Shown here: positions 14,327 through 19,952 of the stretch, piece after piece
How positions within the stretch are numbered: the first letter of the stretch is position 1
Layout of the letters: the number at the start of each line of letters is the position of its first letter
NCBI GenBank assembly: GCA_036788195.1
Contig: DAIQNX010000049.1
Span: 1 to 19,952 of the forward strand
DNA from: CALFXN01 sp937957815
GTDB lineage: Bacteria; Synergistota; Synergistia; Synergistales; Aminobacteriaceae
Length of the DNA: 19,952 nucleotides
Direction of reading: 5' to 3'
Translations under genes and position numbers: made by a program
Notes under the pieces: model-generated
Database searches by the model: none
What the model was told of the DNA's origin: nothing
The model's input: the letters and a program-made list of their open reading frames with translations, nothing else

Positions 14327-14377
14327 CCTGCTGTCCGGTTAGTTTTTCTTTCATCTTTCAACGGGAGGTGCGTTCTT

Positions 14378-15583
14378 TTGGAAGGAAAGAAAGGCATTCC
14401 GCTCATCTGGCAGATCGCAATAGGTTTCGTCCTCGGCATCGCGGCGGGAGCGATGGTCGGCCCCTCCATCAAAGTGATCGAACCCGTCGGAAAGGTTTTC
14501 ATCACTCTTCTCAAGATGCTCATCGTCCCACTCGTGTTCTCGAGTCTCGTCGTCGGCACCGCCTCGATCGGCGACCCGCGGTCGCTCGGACGCATCGGCG
14601 GCAAGACGATATTCCTCTATCTCATCACGACGGCCGTCGCCATCGTCATCGGGCTCTCGCTCGGAAACTTCATCCAGCCGGGCGTCGGCATGGCCCTGAC
14701 GGACGTCGCCAAGGCGCAGCCGAAGGCCGCCCCCGCGATCGCCGACGTCATCCTGAACCTCTTCCCGGGCAACCCGCTCAAGGCGATCGTCGAAGGCGAC
14801 ATGCTCCAGATCATCGTCTTCGCGCTCTTCTTCGGCGTCGCGGCGATCCTCGCGGGAGACAAGGGCAAACCCGTCATCGCGTTCTTCGATTCCGTCGCGG
14901 AAACGATGTACAAGCTCACGGGAATGGTCATGATGGTCGCTCCGTACGGCGTCTTCGCGCTGATCGCGGTGACGGTGTCGAAATACGGCCTGTCCGTTCT
15001 CGCGCCGTTTGCGAAGGTCATCGTCGCCGTCTATGTCGGTTGCGCGCTCCATGCCCTCGTCGTCTACTCGGGCCTCGTGACCGTCGTCGCGCGCCGTTCG
15101 CCGATGTGGTTCTTCTCGGGCGTGAAGGAATCCATGCTGACGGCGTTCGTCACGCGTTCAAGCTCAGCGACCCTTCCGATCACCATGCGATGCGCGAAGG
15201 AAAACCTCGGGATCTCCGAAAAGATCTCCTCGTTCGTCCTTCCGCTCGGAGCGACGATCAACATGGACGGCACGGCGCTCTACCAGGGCGTCTGCGCGCT
15301 CTTCGTCGCACAGGCCTACGGAATCCCCTTGTCGCTCGGGGCGCAGGCGAACATCGTGCTCACTGCGACGCTCGCATCGATCGGAACGGCCGGCGTTCCC
15401 GGCGCCGGACTCATCATGCTCACGCTCGTCCTGACCGCAGTCGGGCTTCCGATCGAAGGGGTCGCCCTCGTCGCGGGAATCGACGCCGTTCTCGACATGG
15501 CCCGGACGTGCATCAACGTCACGGGCGACTCGTGCGTCGCGAGCGTCGTCGCCGCCACCGAGGGAGAAACGCTCTCCAGATAG
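14378..15583 (+). CDS. Dicarboxylate/amino acid:cation symporter (DAACS family), probably Glu/Asp
   Basis: A 401-residue inner-membrane secondary transporter. Family hallmarks are the re-entrant-loop serine motif T-R-S-S-S-A-T-L-P-I-T (259-269), N-M-D-G-T (295-299) and D-M-A-R-T-C-I-N-V-T-G-D (373-384). By alignment to GltPh, D373 corresponds to the Asp that holds the substrate amino group, R376 to the Arg that holds the side-chain carboxylate, and N380 to a conserved cation-site Asn. That set favours aspartate or glutamate over C4-dicarboxylates, since DctA lacks this Asp. The start is TTG at 14378, fixed by GGGAGGTG at 14363-14370, 7 bases upstream; no ATG stands at a better place. It is monocistronic, between its own promoter and the hairpin at 15608-15648. 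Confidence 0.93.
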   Translation: MEGKKGIPLIWQIAIGFVLGIAAGAMVGPSIKVIEPVGKVFITLLKMLIVPLVFSSLVVGTASIGDPRSLGRIGGKTIFLYLITTAVAIVIGLSLGNFIQPGVGMALTDVAKAQPKAAPAIADVILNLFPGNPLKAIVEGDMLQIIVFALFFGVAAILAGDKGKPVIAFFDSVAETMYKLTGMVMMVAPYGVFALIAVTVSKYGLSVLAPFAKVIVAVYVGCALHALVVYSGLVTVVARRSPMWFFSGVKESMLTAFVTRSSSATLPITMRCAKENLGISEKISSFVLPLGATINMDGTALYQGVCALFVAQAYGIPLSLGAQANIVLTATLASIGTAGVPGAGLIMLTLVLTAVGLPIEGVALVAGIDAVLDMARTCINVTGDSCVASVVAATEGETLSR

Positions 15584-15607
15584 ACCTCCGGACCTGTCTC
15601 ACCGGAC

Positions 15608-15648
15608 AAAAACGGGCGGATCCTCCCGCAGGGGAGCTCCGCCCGTTT
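15608..15648. terminator. Bidirectional terminator between the symporter and cheX
   Basis: An 11-bp perfect stem (15610-15620 with 15638-15648, AAACGGGCGGA/TCCGCCCGTTT) has a further CTCCC/GGGAG pairing in its loop. On the minus strand five T follow (15612-15608); on the plus strand the stem ends in TTT followed by CATTTG. It lies between the converging stops at 15583 and 15682 and probably serves both. Confidence 0.8.
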
Positions 15649-15681
15649 CATTTGCCCGTCCGCATCGAAAAAAAGTCCCGG

Positions 15682-16167
15682 CTACCCGTGGAAGGAGAGG
15701 ATCAGATACAAGGTCCCTCCCTGTGCCACCCGGAACGGGAGCGTAAAAGTGCGGATCCCGGGAGACTGGGTCGGGATCGTCCGGATTCCCGCACCCGTAA
15801 TGATCTGCGGCGGCGTGACATCGACCCCCTGCAGCGAGGACTGGATGAGCGCACGACCGCTGACCATATTCGTCAGCTCACCGATGACGCTCATCGAAAC
15901 CGCATCGTCGAGGTTCGGCTGGATCATTCCCCCCGACATGGCGGACACGACGGCGTGAAAGCCAGGCTGATCCAGCATGACAACGATCGTCCCCTGCAAC
16001 CCGCCGCCGACGACGCCCACGAGTGCGGCGGCGCAACTTCCTCCTGTATTAACGCCCTGCGCCACCTCGGACTTCACAAGAGAAAGTTCGACTCCCATTT
16101 CCTTGCTCACCGAGATGAGCGACATACCGAATGTATTCACCAAGGCGGCGATCTTTTCAGCTCCCAT
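15682..16167 (-). CDS. cheX: CheX-family chemotaxis phosphatase
   Basis: A 161-residue cytoplasmic protein of the CheX/CheC family, which removes phosphate from CheY-P to reset chemotactic signalling. The catalytic signature ExxN is present once, E97-L-T-N100, followed by M-V-S-G as in CheX proteins. The Gly-rich region before it (G-V-V-G-G-G-L-Q-G-T) and the strand I-V-V-M-L also fit. ATG 16167 has GGAGG 9 bases upstream. Its start overlaps the end of the upstream YqgF-like gene by 11 bases, so it is translationally coupled. No other chemotaxis gene is in the window. The message ends at the hairpin 15608-15648. Confidence 0.85.
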   Translation of the reverse strand: MGAEKIAALVNTFGMSLISVSKEMGVELSLVKSEVAQGVNTGGSCAAALVGVVGGGLQGTIVVMLDQPGFHAVVSAMSGGMIQPNLDDAVSMSVIGELTNMVSGRALIQSSLQGVDVTPPQIITGAGIRTIPTQSPGIRTFTLPFRVAQGGTLYLILSFHG

Positions 16168-16660
16168 TCTCCGTATCCTCCATTTCTTCCGGCGTCCCCG
16201 CCACTTGCAACATCCATTTCATCACGATAGCCCACGCCGCCAGGTCGTCTATATCTCTCGGAGGGACCCGCAAGGAAAGCGGAACCATTCTCCACAGGCC
16301 TCCCGGCGGATGGAGCGACCAGTAGAGCTTACGCGCCCGCAGCGTCGTTCCCGCTTCGGGGGCACATGTGACGGGTATTCCTCCGACTCGCGCGGCCTCG
16401 AGGAAAAACACTCGGTGCGTTCCTTCGCCGCAGATCACCGGATAACGAGGATTCCGCAGACAATCGGTCGTTCCCTCGAGGATCATCGGGCGAAGCCACG
16501 AATAATCGCCCTCGCGAAACCGCCGAAAAAAGCCGGGAGCATCCGTCGTCCTCCCGATACCGGAAGCGAGAAGTCGGCCAGATCCGGCCACGAACGCGAA
16601 TCCGAACTTCCCGCGTCCCGGATCGATTCCCGTCAGAAACCCGCCGTCTCCGAGGTCCAT
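16157..16660 (-). CDS. Small RNase H-fold protein, YqgF/RuvX-like
   Basis: A 167-residue protein that resembles the YqgF/RuvX and RuvC RNase H-fold families. The N-terminal strand has G-I-D-P-G-R-G-K-F-G-F-A-F (first catalytic Asp). A middle strand has V-I-C-G-E-G-T-H, with a possible second acidic residue, and the C-terminus has R-D-I-D-D-L-A-A-W-A-I-V, where the last catalytic Asp would be. True RuvX processes the 16S rRNA precursor, but this protein is divergent and longer, so function should not be assumed. I chose ATG 16660, which overlaps the upstream acyltransferase gene by 28 bases; a CTG/GTG alternative nearby cannot be excluded. The end overlaps cheX. Nuclease or resolvase activity is possible. 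Confidence 0.6.
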   Translation of the reverse strand: MDLGDGGFLTGIDPGRGKFGFAFVAGSGRLLASGIGRTTDAPGFFRRFREGDYSWLRPMILEGTTDCLRNPRYPVICGEGTHRVFFLEAARVGGIPVTCAPEAGTTLRARKLYWSLHPPGGLWRMVPLSLRVPPRDIDDLAAWAIVMKWMLQVAGTPEEMEDTENGS

Positions 16661-17502
16661 GCCCACCGGTCCGTCAGCCAGAGCCACTGTCCCGGATACT
16701 CCATGATCCACGTACTTATTATATTATTGCACAGCGTCACGTCCATTTCCAGATTTTCCCCCTCCTGAAGAACCAGCGGCGGAAGAATGTTCAGGTCGTG
16801 AAGATGCCCGGTCCCGCGACGGATCGCGAAAACCGGGAGAATGGCGCTGCCGAGACGACGCGCCATTTTCACGGGACCGTAGGGCGTGCTTGCGGGAAGT
16901 CCGAGAAACGGGACGACCAGTCCGTGGCTTTTGGCATCCTGATCGATCAGGATCGCAAGCGCCTCACCGGACTTGAGACAGCGGAACGCGGCCTTCAGGT
17001 CGAATCCCTTGCCGACGGTCCTGACGCCGCACGATTCGCGAATCCCCGAGATGAGATCCGTTATGCGGTCATCGCGCTGGTCGGCGCCGATCGCGTTGAC
17101 CGGATACCCCTTCCGCGCCAGCGCGGCAGCCCCCATTTCCCAGTTGCCAAGATGCGCGGAGAGCAGGATAACGCCCTTTCCCGCGGCAAGGGCGCGTTTC
17201 AGATGCTCCTCGCCGTGGATTTCCATATTGTCGAGAATCTCCTCGCGTCGCGGCATTCTGGAAAATTCCGCAATCGACCGGCCGAGATTTCCATAGCTCT
17301 CACGGACGATCGAGCGCGCGGTCGTCACGCCGACCTGGAGCGCACGGACGCAATTTTTTTCCGCCCGGTCCGTACCCTTTCGTGACAGAAATCCCACCGC
17401 CCGCGCGAGCGTCGCGCCGAACCCGAGCGCCGCACGGTGGGGAAGCGCGTCGAAGACACCCCGAACCGCGCCGATGATCTTCCATATTCCGTCCTCTCGC
17501 AC
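16633..17502 (-). CDS. LpxL/HtrB-like lysophospholipid/lipid A acyltransferase
   Basis: A 289-residue membrane-associated acyltransferase. The catalytic HX4E motif is H117-L-G-N-W-E122 within L-L-S-A-H-L-G-N-W-E-M. Downstream come I-L-I-D-Q-D, the region V-P-F-L-G-L-P-A-S-T-P-Y-G-P, and a C-terminal segment ending Y-P-G-Q-W-L-W-L-T-D-R-W, all typical of the LpxL/HtrB/LpxM family that adds secondary acyl chains to lipid A. This supports a lipopolysaccharide-bearing outer membrane. The start is GTG at 17502, with GAGG 7 bases upstream; the next usable codons are further inside. It is first in a three-gene overlapping unit with the YqgF-like gene and cheX, and diverges from the universal stress protein. 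Lipid A is the likely but unproven acceptor. Confidence 0.87.
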   Translation of the reverse strand: MREDGIWKIIGAVRGVFDALPHRAALGFGATLARAVGFLSRKGTDRAEKNCVRALQVGVTTARSIVRESYGNLGRSIAEFSRMPRREEILDNMEIHGEEHLKRALAAGKGVILLSAHLGNWEMGAAALARKGYPVNAIGADQRDDRITDLISGIRESCGVRTVGKGFDLKAAFRCLKSGEALAILIDQDAKSHGLVVPFLGLPASTPYGPVKMARRLGSAILPVFAIRRGTGHLHDLNILPPLVLQEGENLEMDVTLCNNIISTWIMEYPGQWLWLTDRWAWTSETAGF

Positions 17503-17530
17503 AAAAACGCCTCGCTTTCTTCCTCTTTCG

Positions 17531-17570
17531 CTCCATGATGGAGTATACTCCAGAAGAAAATTCCTTCAAA
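17531..17570. promoter_or_regulatory. Palindromic divergent -10 region between the acyltransferase and stress-protein genes
   Basis: GGAGTATACTCC (17540-17551) is a perfect 12-base palindrome that reads as a -10 (TATACT) on both strands. On the minus strand TTGAAG (17569-17564) lies 16 bases upstream as a plausible -35. No good plus-strand -35 was seen. A neighbouring CTCCATGATGGAG (17531-17543) shares its right arm, so the region could also be an operator. Confidence 0.4.
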
Positions 17571-17596
17571 AAACGATGCGCAGGAGGCGATGCTCC

Positions 17597-18400
17597 ATGG
17601 CGACCCGAGTTTGTTTCCTCTCCGACACGGACGAGTTTTCCGAGAAATCGCTCGAACAGGTCTCCCTCCAGCTCGGGGGAATGCACGCCGATTTTTTGCT
17701 GGCACACGTCGTGGATTCGGGCCTGTCCGGCGACCTCCCGTCGATCGTCCATGCGACGGAAAACGTTCTGATCGATATGGCGATGCGTATCCTGCCCAAA
17801 GACCTCTTCTACGGCGTCTCGGTGGAAGCCGGGGACGTCCTCGAAACGCTTCCGGCGCTGGTGCGGGAGGAAGGATGTTCTCTCGTCGCGATCCCCGGAC
17901 GACCCGGCGAAACGCTCATCCCTCTCGTCCGTGTCCTTCCGGTTCCACAGCTGCTGTTGCGAAACGAACCGGGGCGTCCGACCGATCCCCTGTTCTCGCA
18001 CCTCGTCATTCCGATAGACCTCACCTTCACCCGGACCTACGCGATCCTGACGCAGTTGCGGGAGCTTCTCGACTCCGTGGGCAGGCCGGAGCGGATCACC
18101 CTGCTCCATTGCGTCCGGCTCGAAGAGCCCGGGACATCCCAGGATCTCGTGAACTCCGCATCCGAGGCTATGGAACGCGTCCTCGCCGATGTCCTGACGT
18201 GGGACATCCCCGCGGAAAGCGTCATCCTGAGCGGCGATCCGACCGTCGAATGTCCGCCGAAGATCGCCGGACTCAGTCCGTCGCTTCTCGTCGTCGGACT
18301 CTCCCGGATGGGGGACCTGCTGCAGGTCGTTCTCGGGAGCACAGGAGAGGCGCTCATCGAGGGAACGTCCTGTCCGGCGCTGATTCTCCCCGTCAACTGA
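17597..18400 (+). CDS. Tandem-domain universal stress protein (UspA family)
   Basis: A 267-residue cytoplasmic protein with two Usp folds. The N-terminal domain (about 3-120) begins R-V-C-F-L-S-D-T-D-E-F-S. The second domain (about 125-267) begins H-L-V-I-P-I-D-L-T-F-T and carries the ATP-binding-type signature V-G-L-S-R-M-G ... L-G-S-T-G-E-A-L, ending in C-P-A-L-I-L-P-V-N. The N-terminal copy lacks a clear version of that signature, so probably only the second domain binds nucleotide. ATG 17597 has AGGAGG 9 bases upstream; longer in-frame starts reach into the divergent promoter region. It converges on the hydratase beta-subunit gene with only 6 bases between the stops. Its partner process is unknown. 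Confidence 0.85.
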   Translation: MATRVCFLSDTDEFSEKSLEQVSLQLGGMHADFLLAHVVDSGLSGDLPSIVHATENVLIDMAMRILPKDLFYGVSVEAGDVLETLPALVREEGCSLVAIPGRPGETLIPLVRVLPVPQLLLRNEPGRPTDPLFSHLVIPIDLTFTRTYAILTQLRELLDSVGRPERITLLHCVRLEEPGTSQDLVNSASEAMERVLADVLTWDIPAESVILSGDPTVECPPKIAGLSPSLLVVGLSRMGDLLQVVLGSTGEALIEGTSCPALILPVN

Positions 18401-18406
18401 CCCCGG

Positions 18407-18958
18407 TCATCGCGCCGAAGGGCGCCTCGAGTACATATCACCGCCGAAGCAGTCCGCAGCGACGACGAGCGGCATGTCCCGCACATCGAGACGACGGACC
18501 GCCTCGGCCCCGAGATCATCGTACGCCACGGGGTCGACGCGTGTGACGCACCGCGCCATCAGCGACGCGACGCCTCCCGTCGCGCCGAAATAGACGCACC
18601 CGAAACGCATCATCGCCTCGAGAACCTCCGGGGAACGGCTTCCCTTTCCGATCGTCCCCCGGAGCCCCCGTTCGAACAGAAGCGGCGTATAGGAATCCAT
18701 GCGTCCGCTCGTCGTAGGCCCGATAGGGCCGATGACCGACCCCGGTCGAGCGGGAGCGGGCCCCGCGTAAAAGATGACGGCGCCTTCGAGCGGGAACGGC
18801 GGCTCTCCGCCTTCCCGGATCGTTTCGACGATCCTCCGGTGCGCCGCGTCGCGAGCGGTGTAGACCGTTCCGGAAAGGAGAACCCTGTCTCCGGCCCGGA
18901 GCGACCGGACGATCGATTCGTCGAGTGGCGTCAGGATATTCTTCACGATGTCGCTCAT
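18407..18958 (-). CDS. Fumarate hydratase / L-tartrate dehydratase beta subunit (class I, two-subunit type)
   Basis: A 183-residue C-terminal-type subunit of a heteromeric Fe-S hydro-lyase. The signature G-P-T-T-S-G-R-M-D-S-Y-T-P-L-L and G-T-I-G-K-G follows the family closely, as does V-A-Y-D-D-L-G-A-E-A-V-R-R-L-D-V near the end. The start ATG overlaps the stop of the alpha subunit by four bases, so both are made together. Two-subunit fumarases and tartrate dehydratases cannot be separated reliably by motif, so the substrate is left open. Fumarate to malate is the more common role in amino-acid-fermenting anaerobes. The stop lies 6 bases from the facing stress-protein gene, and no separate terminator is visible. 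Confidence 0.92.
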   Translation of the reverse strand: MSDIVKNILTPLDESIVRSLRAGDRVLLSGTVYTARDAAHRRIVETIREGGEPPFPLEGAVIFYAGPAPARPGSVIGPIGPTTSGRMDSYTPLLFERGLRGTIGKGSRSPEVLEAMMRFGCVYFGATGGVASLMARCVTRVDPVAYDDLGAEAVRRLDVRDMPLVVAADCFGGDMYSRRPSAR

Positions 18959-19827
18959 CGTTCTTCTCCCTCCGATCCGCCGATGACGCGAACGACGTGC
19001 CGGTTCGCGTGACAGCAGATGTTCACCGCGACCGGCAGTCCCGCGATATGCGTCGGCGCGAACTCCACCGATACGGAGAGCGCCGTGACGCTTCCGCCGT
19101 ACCCTGCCGGTCCGATTCCCAGATCGTTCGCGGCCTTCAGGATATCCGCCTCGAGCGCGGCGTACCGTGGGTCGGGATTCGGAACCCCGGCCGGACGAAG
19201 CAGCGCACGCTTGGCAAGCAGGGCGACTCCCTCGAAATCCCCGCCGATCCCGATTCCGGCCACGATCGGCGGACACGGGTTCGGCCCGGACGACGCAATC
19301 GTCTCGGTCACGAAGCGGACGACGCCGTCGCGTCCGGCGGCAGGCGTCAACATCGCGAGCGCGCTCATGTTCTCGCTGCCGAATCCCTTCGGAGCGACAG
19401 CGACCCGCACGAGGTCGCCCGGTACGATGCGGACGTGCAGAACGGCAGGCGTGTTGTCCTTCGTGTTTTTCCGGTCGAACAAAGGATCCGAGACGACCGA
19501 GGCACGGAGATATCCGTCCCGGTACGCCCGGCGGACGCCTTCGTCCACGGCCGATTCGAGCGAACCGCCGCCGATGTGGACATCCTGGCCGATATCCATA
19601 AACACGACCGCCATTCCGCAGTCCTGACAGATCGGCGTCCTCTCGCGCGCCGCGAGGTCGATATTTTCGAGGATTTCGGAAAGAACGGAACGACCGAGCG
19701 CGGAGCTTTCCGCCGCGGCGCTCCGGCGGATCAGGTCATGCATGTCGTCGGGCAGGATCGTGTTCGCTTCGAGAAACGCGTCGCGAATCACGTCCGATAC
19801 GCGTTCCGCCGCAATCTCACGCAGCAT
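18955..19827 (-). CDS. Fumarate hydratase / L-tartrate dehydratase alpha subunit (class I, Fe-S)
   Basis: A 290-residue subunit that carries the 4Fe-4S cluster of the hydro-lyase. Candidate cluster cysteines are in P-I-C-Q-D-C-G-M-A-V-V-F, S-G-P-N-P-C-P-P and the C-terminal C-C-H-A-N-R-H. The usual C-Q-D-T-G motif here reads C-Q-D-C-G, adding a cysteine next to the cluster. Other family stretches are A-P-K-G-F-G-S-E-N-M-S-A and G-I-G-I-G-G-D-F-E. ATG 19827 has AGGAGG 7 bases upstream. It is coupled to the beta subunit by a 4-base overlap and follows a terminator at 19842-19870, so it needs its own promoter or read-through. Fumarase versus tartrate dehydratase is not resolved. Confidence 0.93.
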   Translation of the reverse strand: MLREIAAERVSDVIRDAFLEANTILPDDMHDLIRRSAAAESSALGRSVLSEILENIDLAARERTPICQDCGMAVVFMDIGQDVHIGGGSLESAVDEGVRRAYRDGYLRASVVSDPLFDRKNTKDNTPAVLHVRIVPGDLVRVAVAPKGFGSENMSALAMLTPAAGRDGVVRFVTETIASSGPNPCPPIVAGIGIGGDFEGVALLAKRALLRPAGVPNPDPRYAALEADILKAANDLGIGPAGYGGSVTALSVSVEFAPTHIAGLPVAVNICCHANRHVVRVIGGSEGEER

Positions 19828-19841
19828 GGCATCGCCTCCTG

Positions 19842-19870
19842 AAAAAAACAGGGGCCATCCCGGCCCCTGT
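19842..19870 (-). terminator. Rho-independent terminator upstream of the hydratase alpha subunit
   Basis: A perfect 9-bp stem (19848-19856 with 19862-19870, ACAGGGGCC/GGCCCCTGT) with a 5-base loop is followed on the minus strand by a run of T (19848-19842). It ends the message of the gene that stops at 19903. Its T-run comes within a few bases of the AGGAGG of the next gene. Confidence 0.88.
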
Positions 19871-19884
19871 CGCTGAATGCCCCG

Positions 19885-19890
19885 ATTATA
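19885..19890 (-). promoter_or_regulatory. Isolated TATAAT box ahead of the hydratase genes
   Basis: A perfect minus-strand TATAAT lies between the stop at 19903 and the terminator hairpin. No convincing -35 stands 16-18 bases upstream. If used, initiation near 19878 would place the terminator hairpin inside the leader of the hydratase message. Confidence 0.25.
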
Positions 19891-19902
19891 CTCCCATGTC
19901 TG

Positions 19903-19952
19903 TCAGCTGAGGAGTGTGAGCATGACGCCGGCTGCGACGGCGGTGCCGATGA
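19903..19952 (-). CDS. C-terminal end of a probable membrane protein (partial, runs off the right edge)
   Basis: The last 15 codons read I-G-T-A-V-A-A-G-V-M-L-T-L-L-S and end in TGA at 19905-19903. This hydrophobic, Gly/Ala-rich tail looks like the last membrane helix of an inner-membrane protein. It is reminiscent of sodium-pump decarboxylase beta subunits, but 15 residues are too few to name a family. It is followed by the terminator at 19842-19870. Confidence 0.4.
   Translation of the reverse strand, partial: IGTAVAAGVMLTLLS

Noticed and set aside
18398..18409. TGACCCCGGTCA palindrome between the stress-protein and hydratase beta genes as an operator or terminator
   Set aside because: It spans the two converging stop codons, has only a short stem and no T-run, and is upstream of no gene.
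1..19952. CRISPR arrays, transposons, phage genes, tRNA or rRNA genes
   Set aside because: No regularly spaced repeats, transposase motifs, terminal inverted repeats or tRNA-like cloverleaf segments were seen while reading the gaps, which are all under about 250 bases.

Overview
The window reads as ordinary chromosomal DNA of a GC-rich (about 60 %), diderm, anaerobic, probably motile and amino-acid-fermenting bacterium. Synergistota is the best guess, and it is an inference. The supporting traits are a full LIV-type amino-acid ABC transporter, an acidic-amino-acid/cation symporter, a two-subunit Fe-S fumarase-type hydratase, an archaeal-type ProRS, a TrpRS carrying the Thermotoga-type 4Fe-4S cysteine pattern, the chemotaxis phosphatase CheX, and a patatin-POTRA-beta-barrel protein that requires an outer membrane. 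No tRNA, rRNA, CRISPR array, insertion sequence or prophage was seen. No gene-free stretch exceeds about 240 bases.

Region 1 (1-9406) is the most distinctive part. On the minus strand, reading from 7554 down to 1, there is an XRE-cupin regulator, dhaK, dhaL, livJ, livH, livM, livG, livF, an ATC-hydrolase-family protein, an intrinsic-terminator hairpin, and then the first 17 codons of what looks like a second dhaK. Diverging from the regulator on the plus strand is a PTS Enzyme I-like gene. Its promoter overlaps face to face with the regulator's promoter. Because dihydroxyacetone-type kinases flank a LIV importer, and a PEP phosphotransferase could feed them, I read the locus as an uptake-and-phosphorylation module for an unidentified substrate.

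Region 2 (9422-14136, minus strand) holds a putative type Vd patatin autotransporter, then proS and trpS, closed by a strong terminator. Region 3 (14137-15650) is a divergent promoter region and a sodium:Asp/Glu-type symporter on the plus strand, closed by a hairpin shared with the facing cheX.

Region 4 (15682-17502, minus strand) is an overlapping three-gene unit: an LpxL/HtrB-like acyltransferase, a small YqgF/RuvX-like RNase H-fold protein, and cheX. It diverges from a tandem-domain universal stress protein on the plus strand (17597-18400). Region 5 (18407-19952, minus strand) contains fumarase/tartrate dehydratase alpha and beta subunits with overlapping ends. Before them lie a terminator and the last 15 codons of a probable membrane protein that runs off the window.
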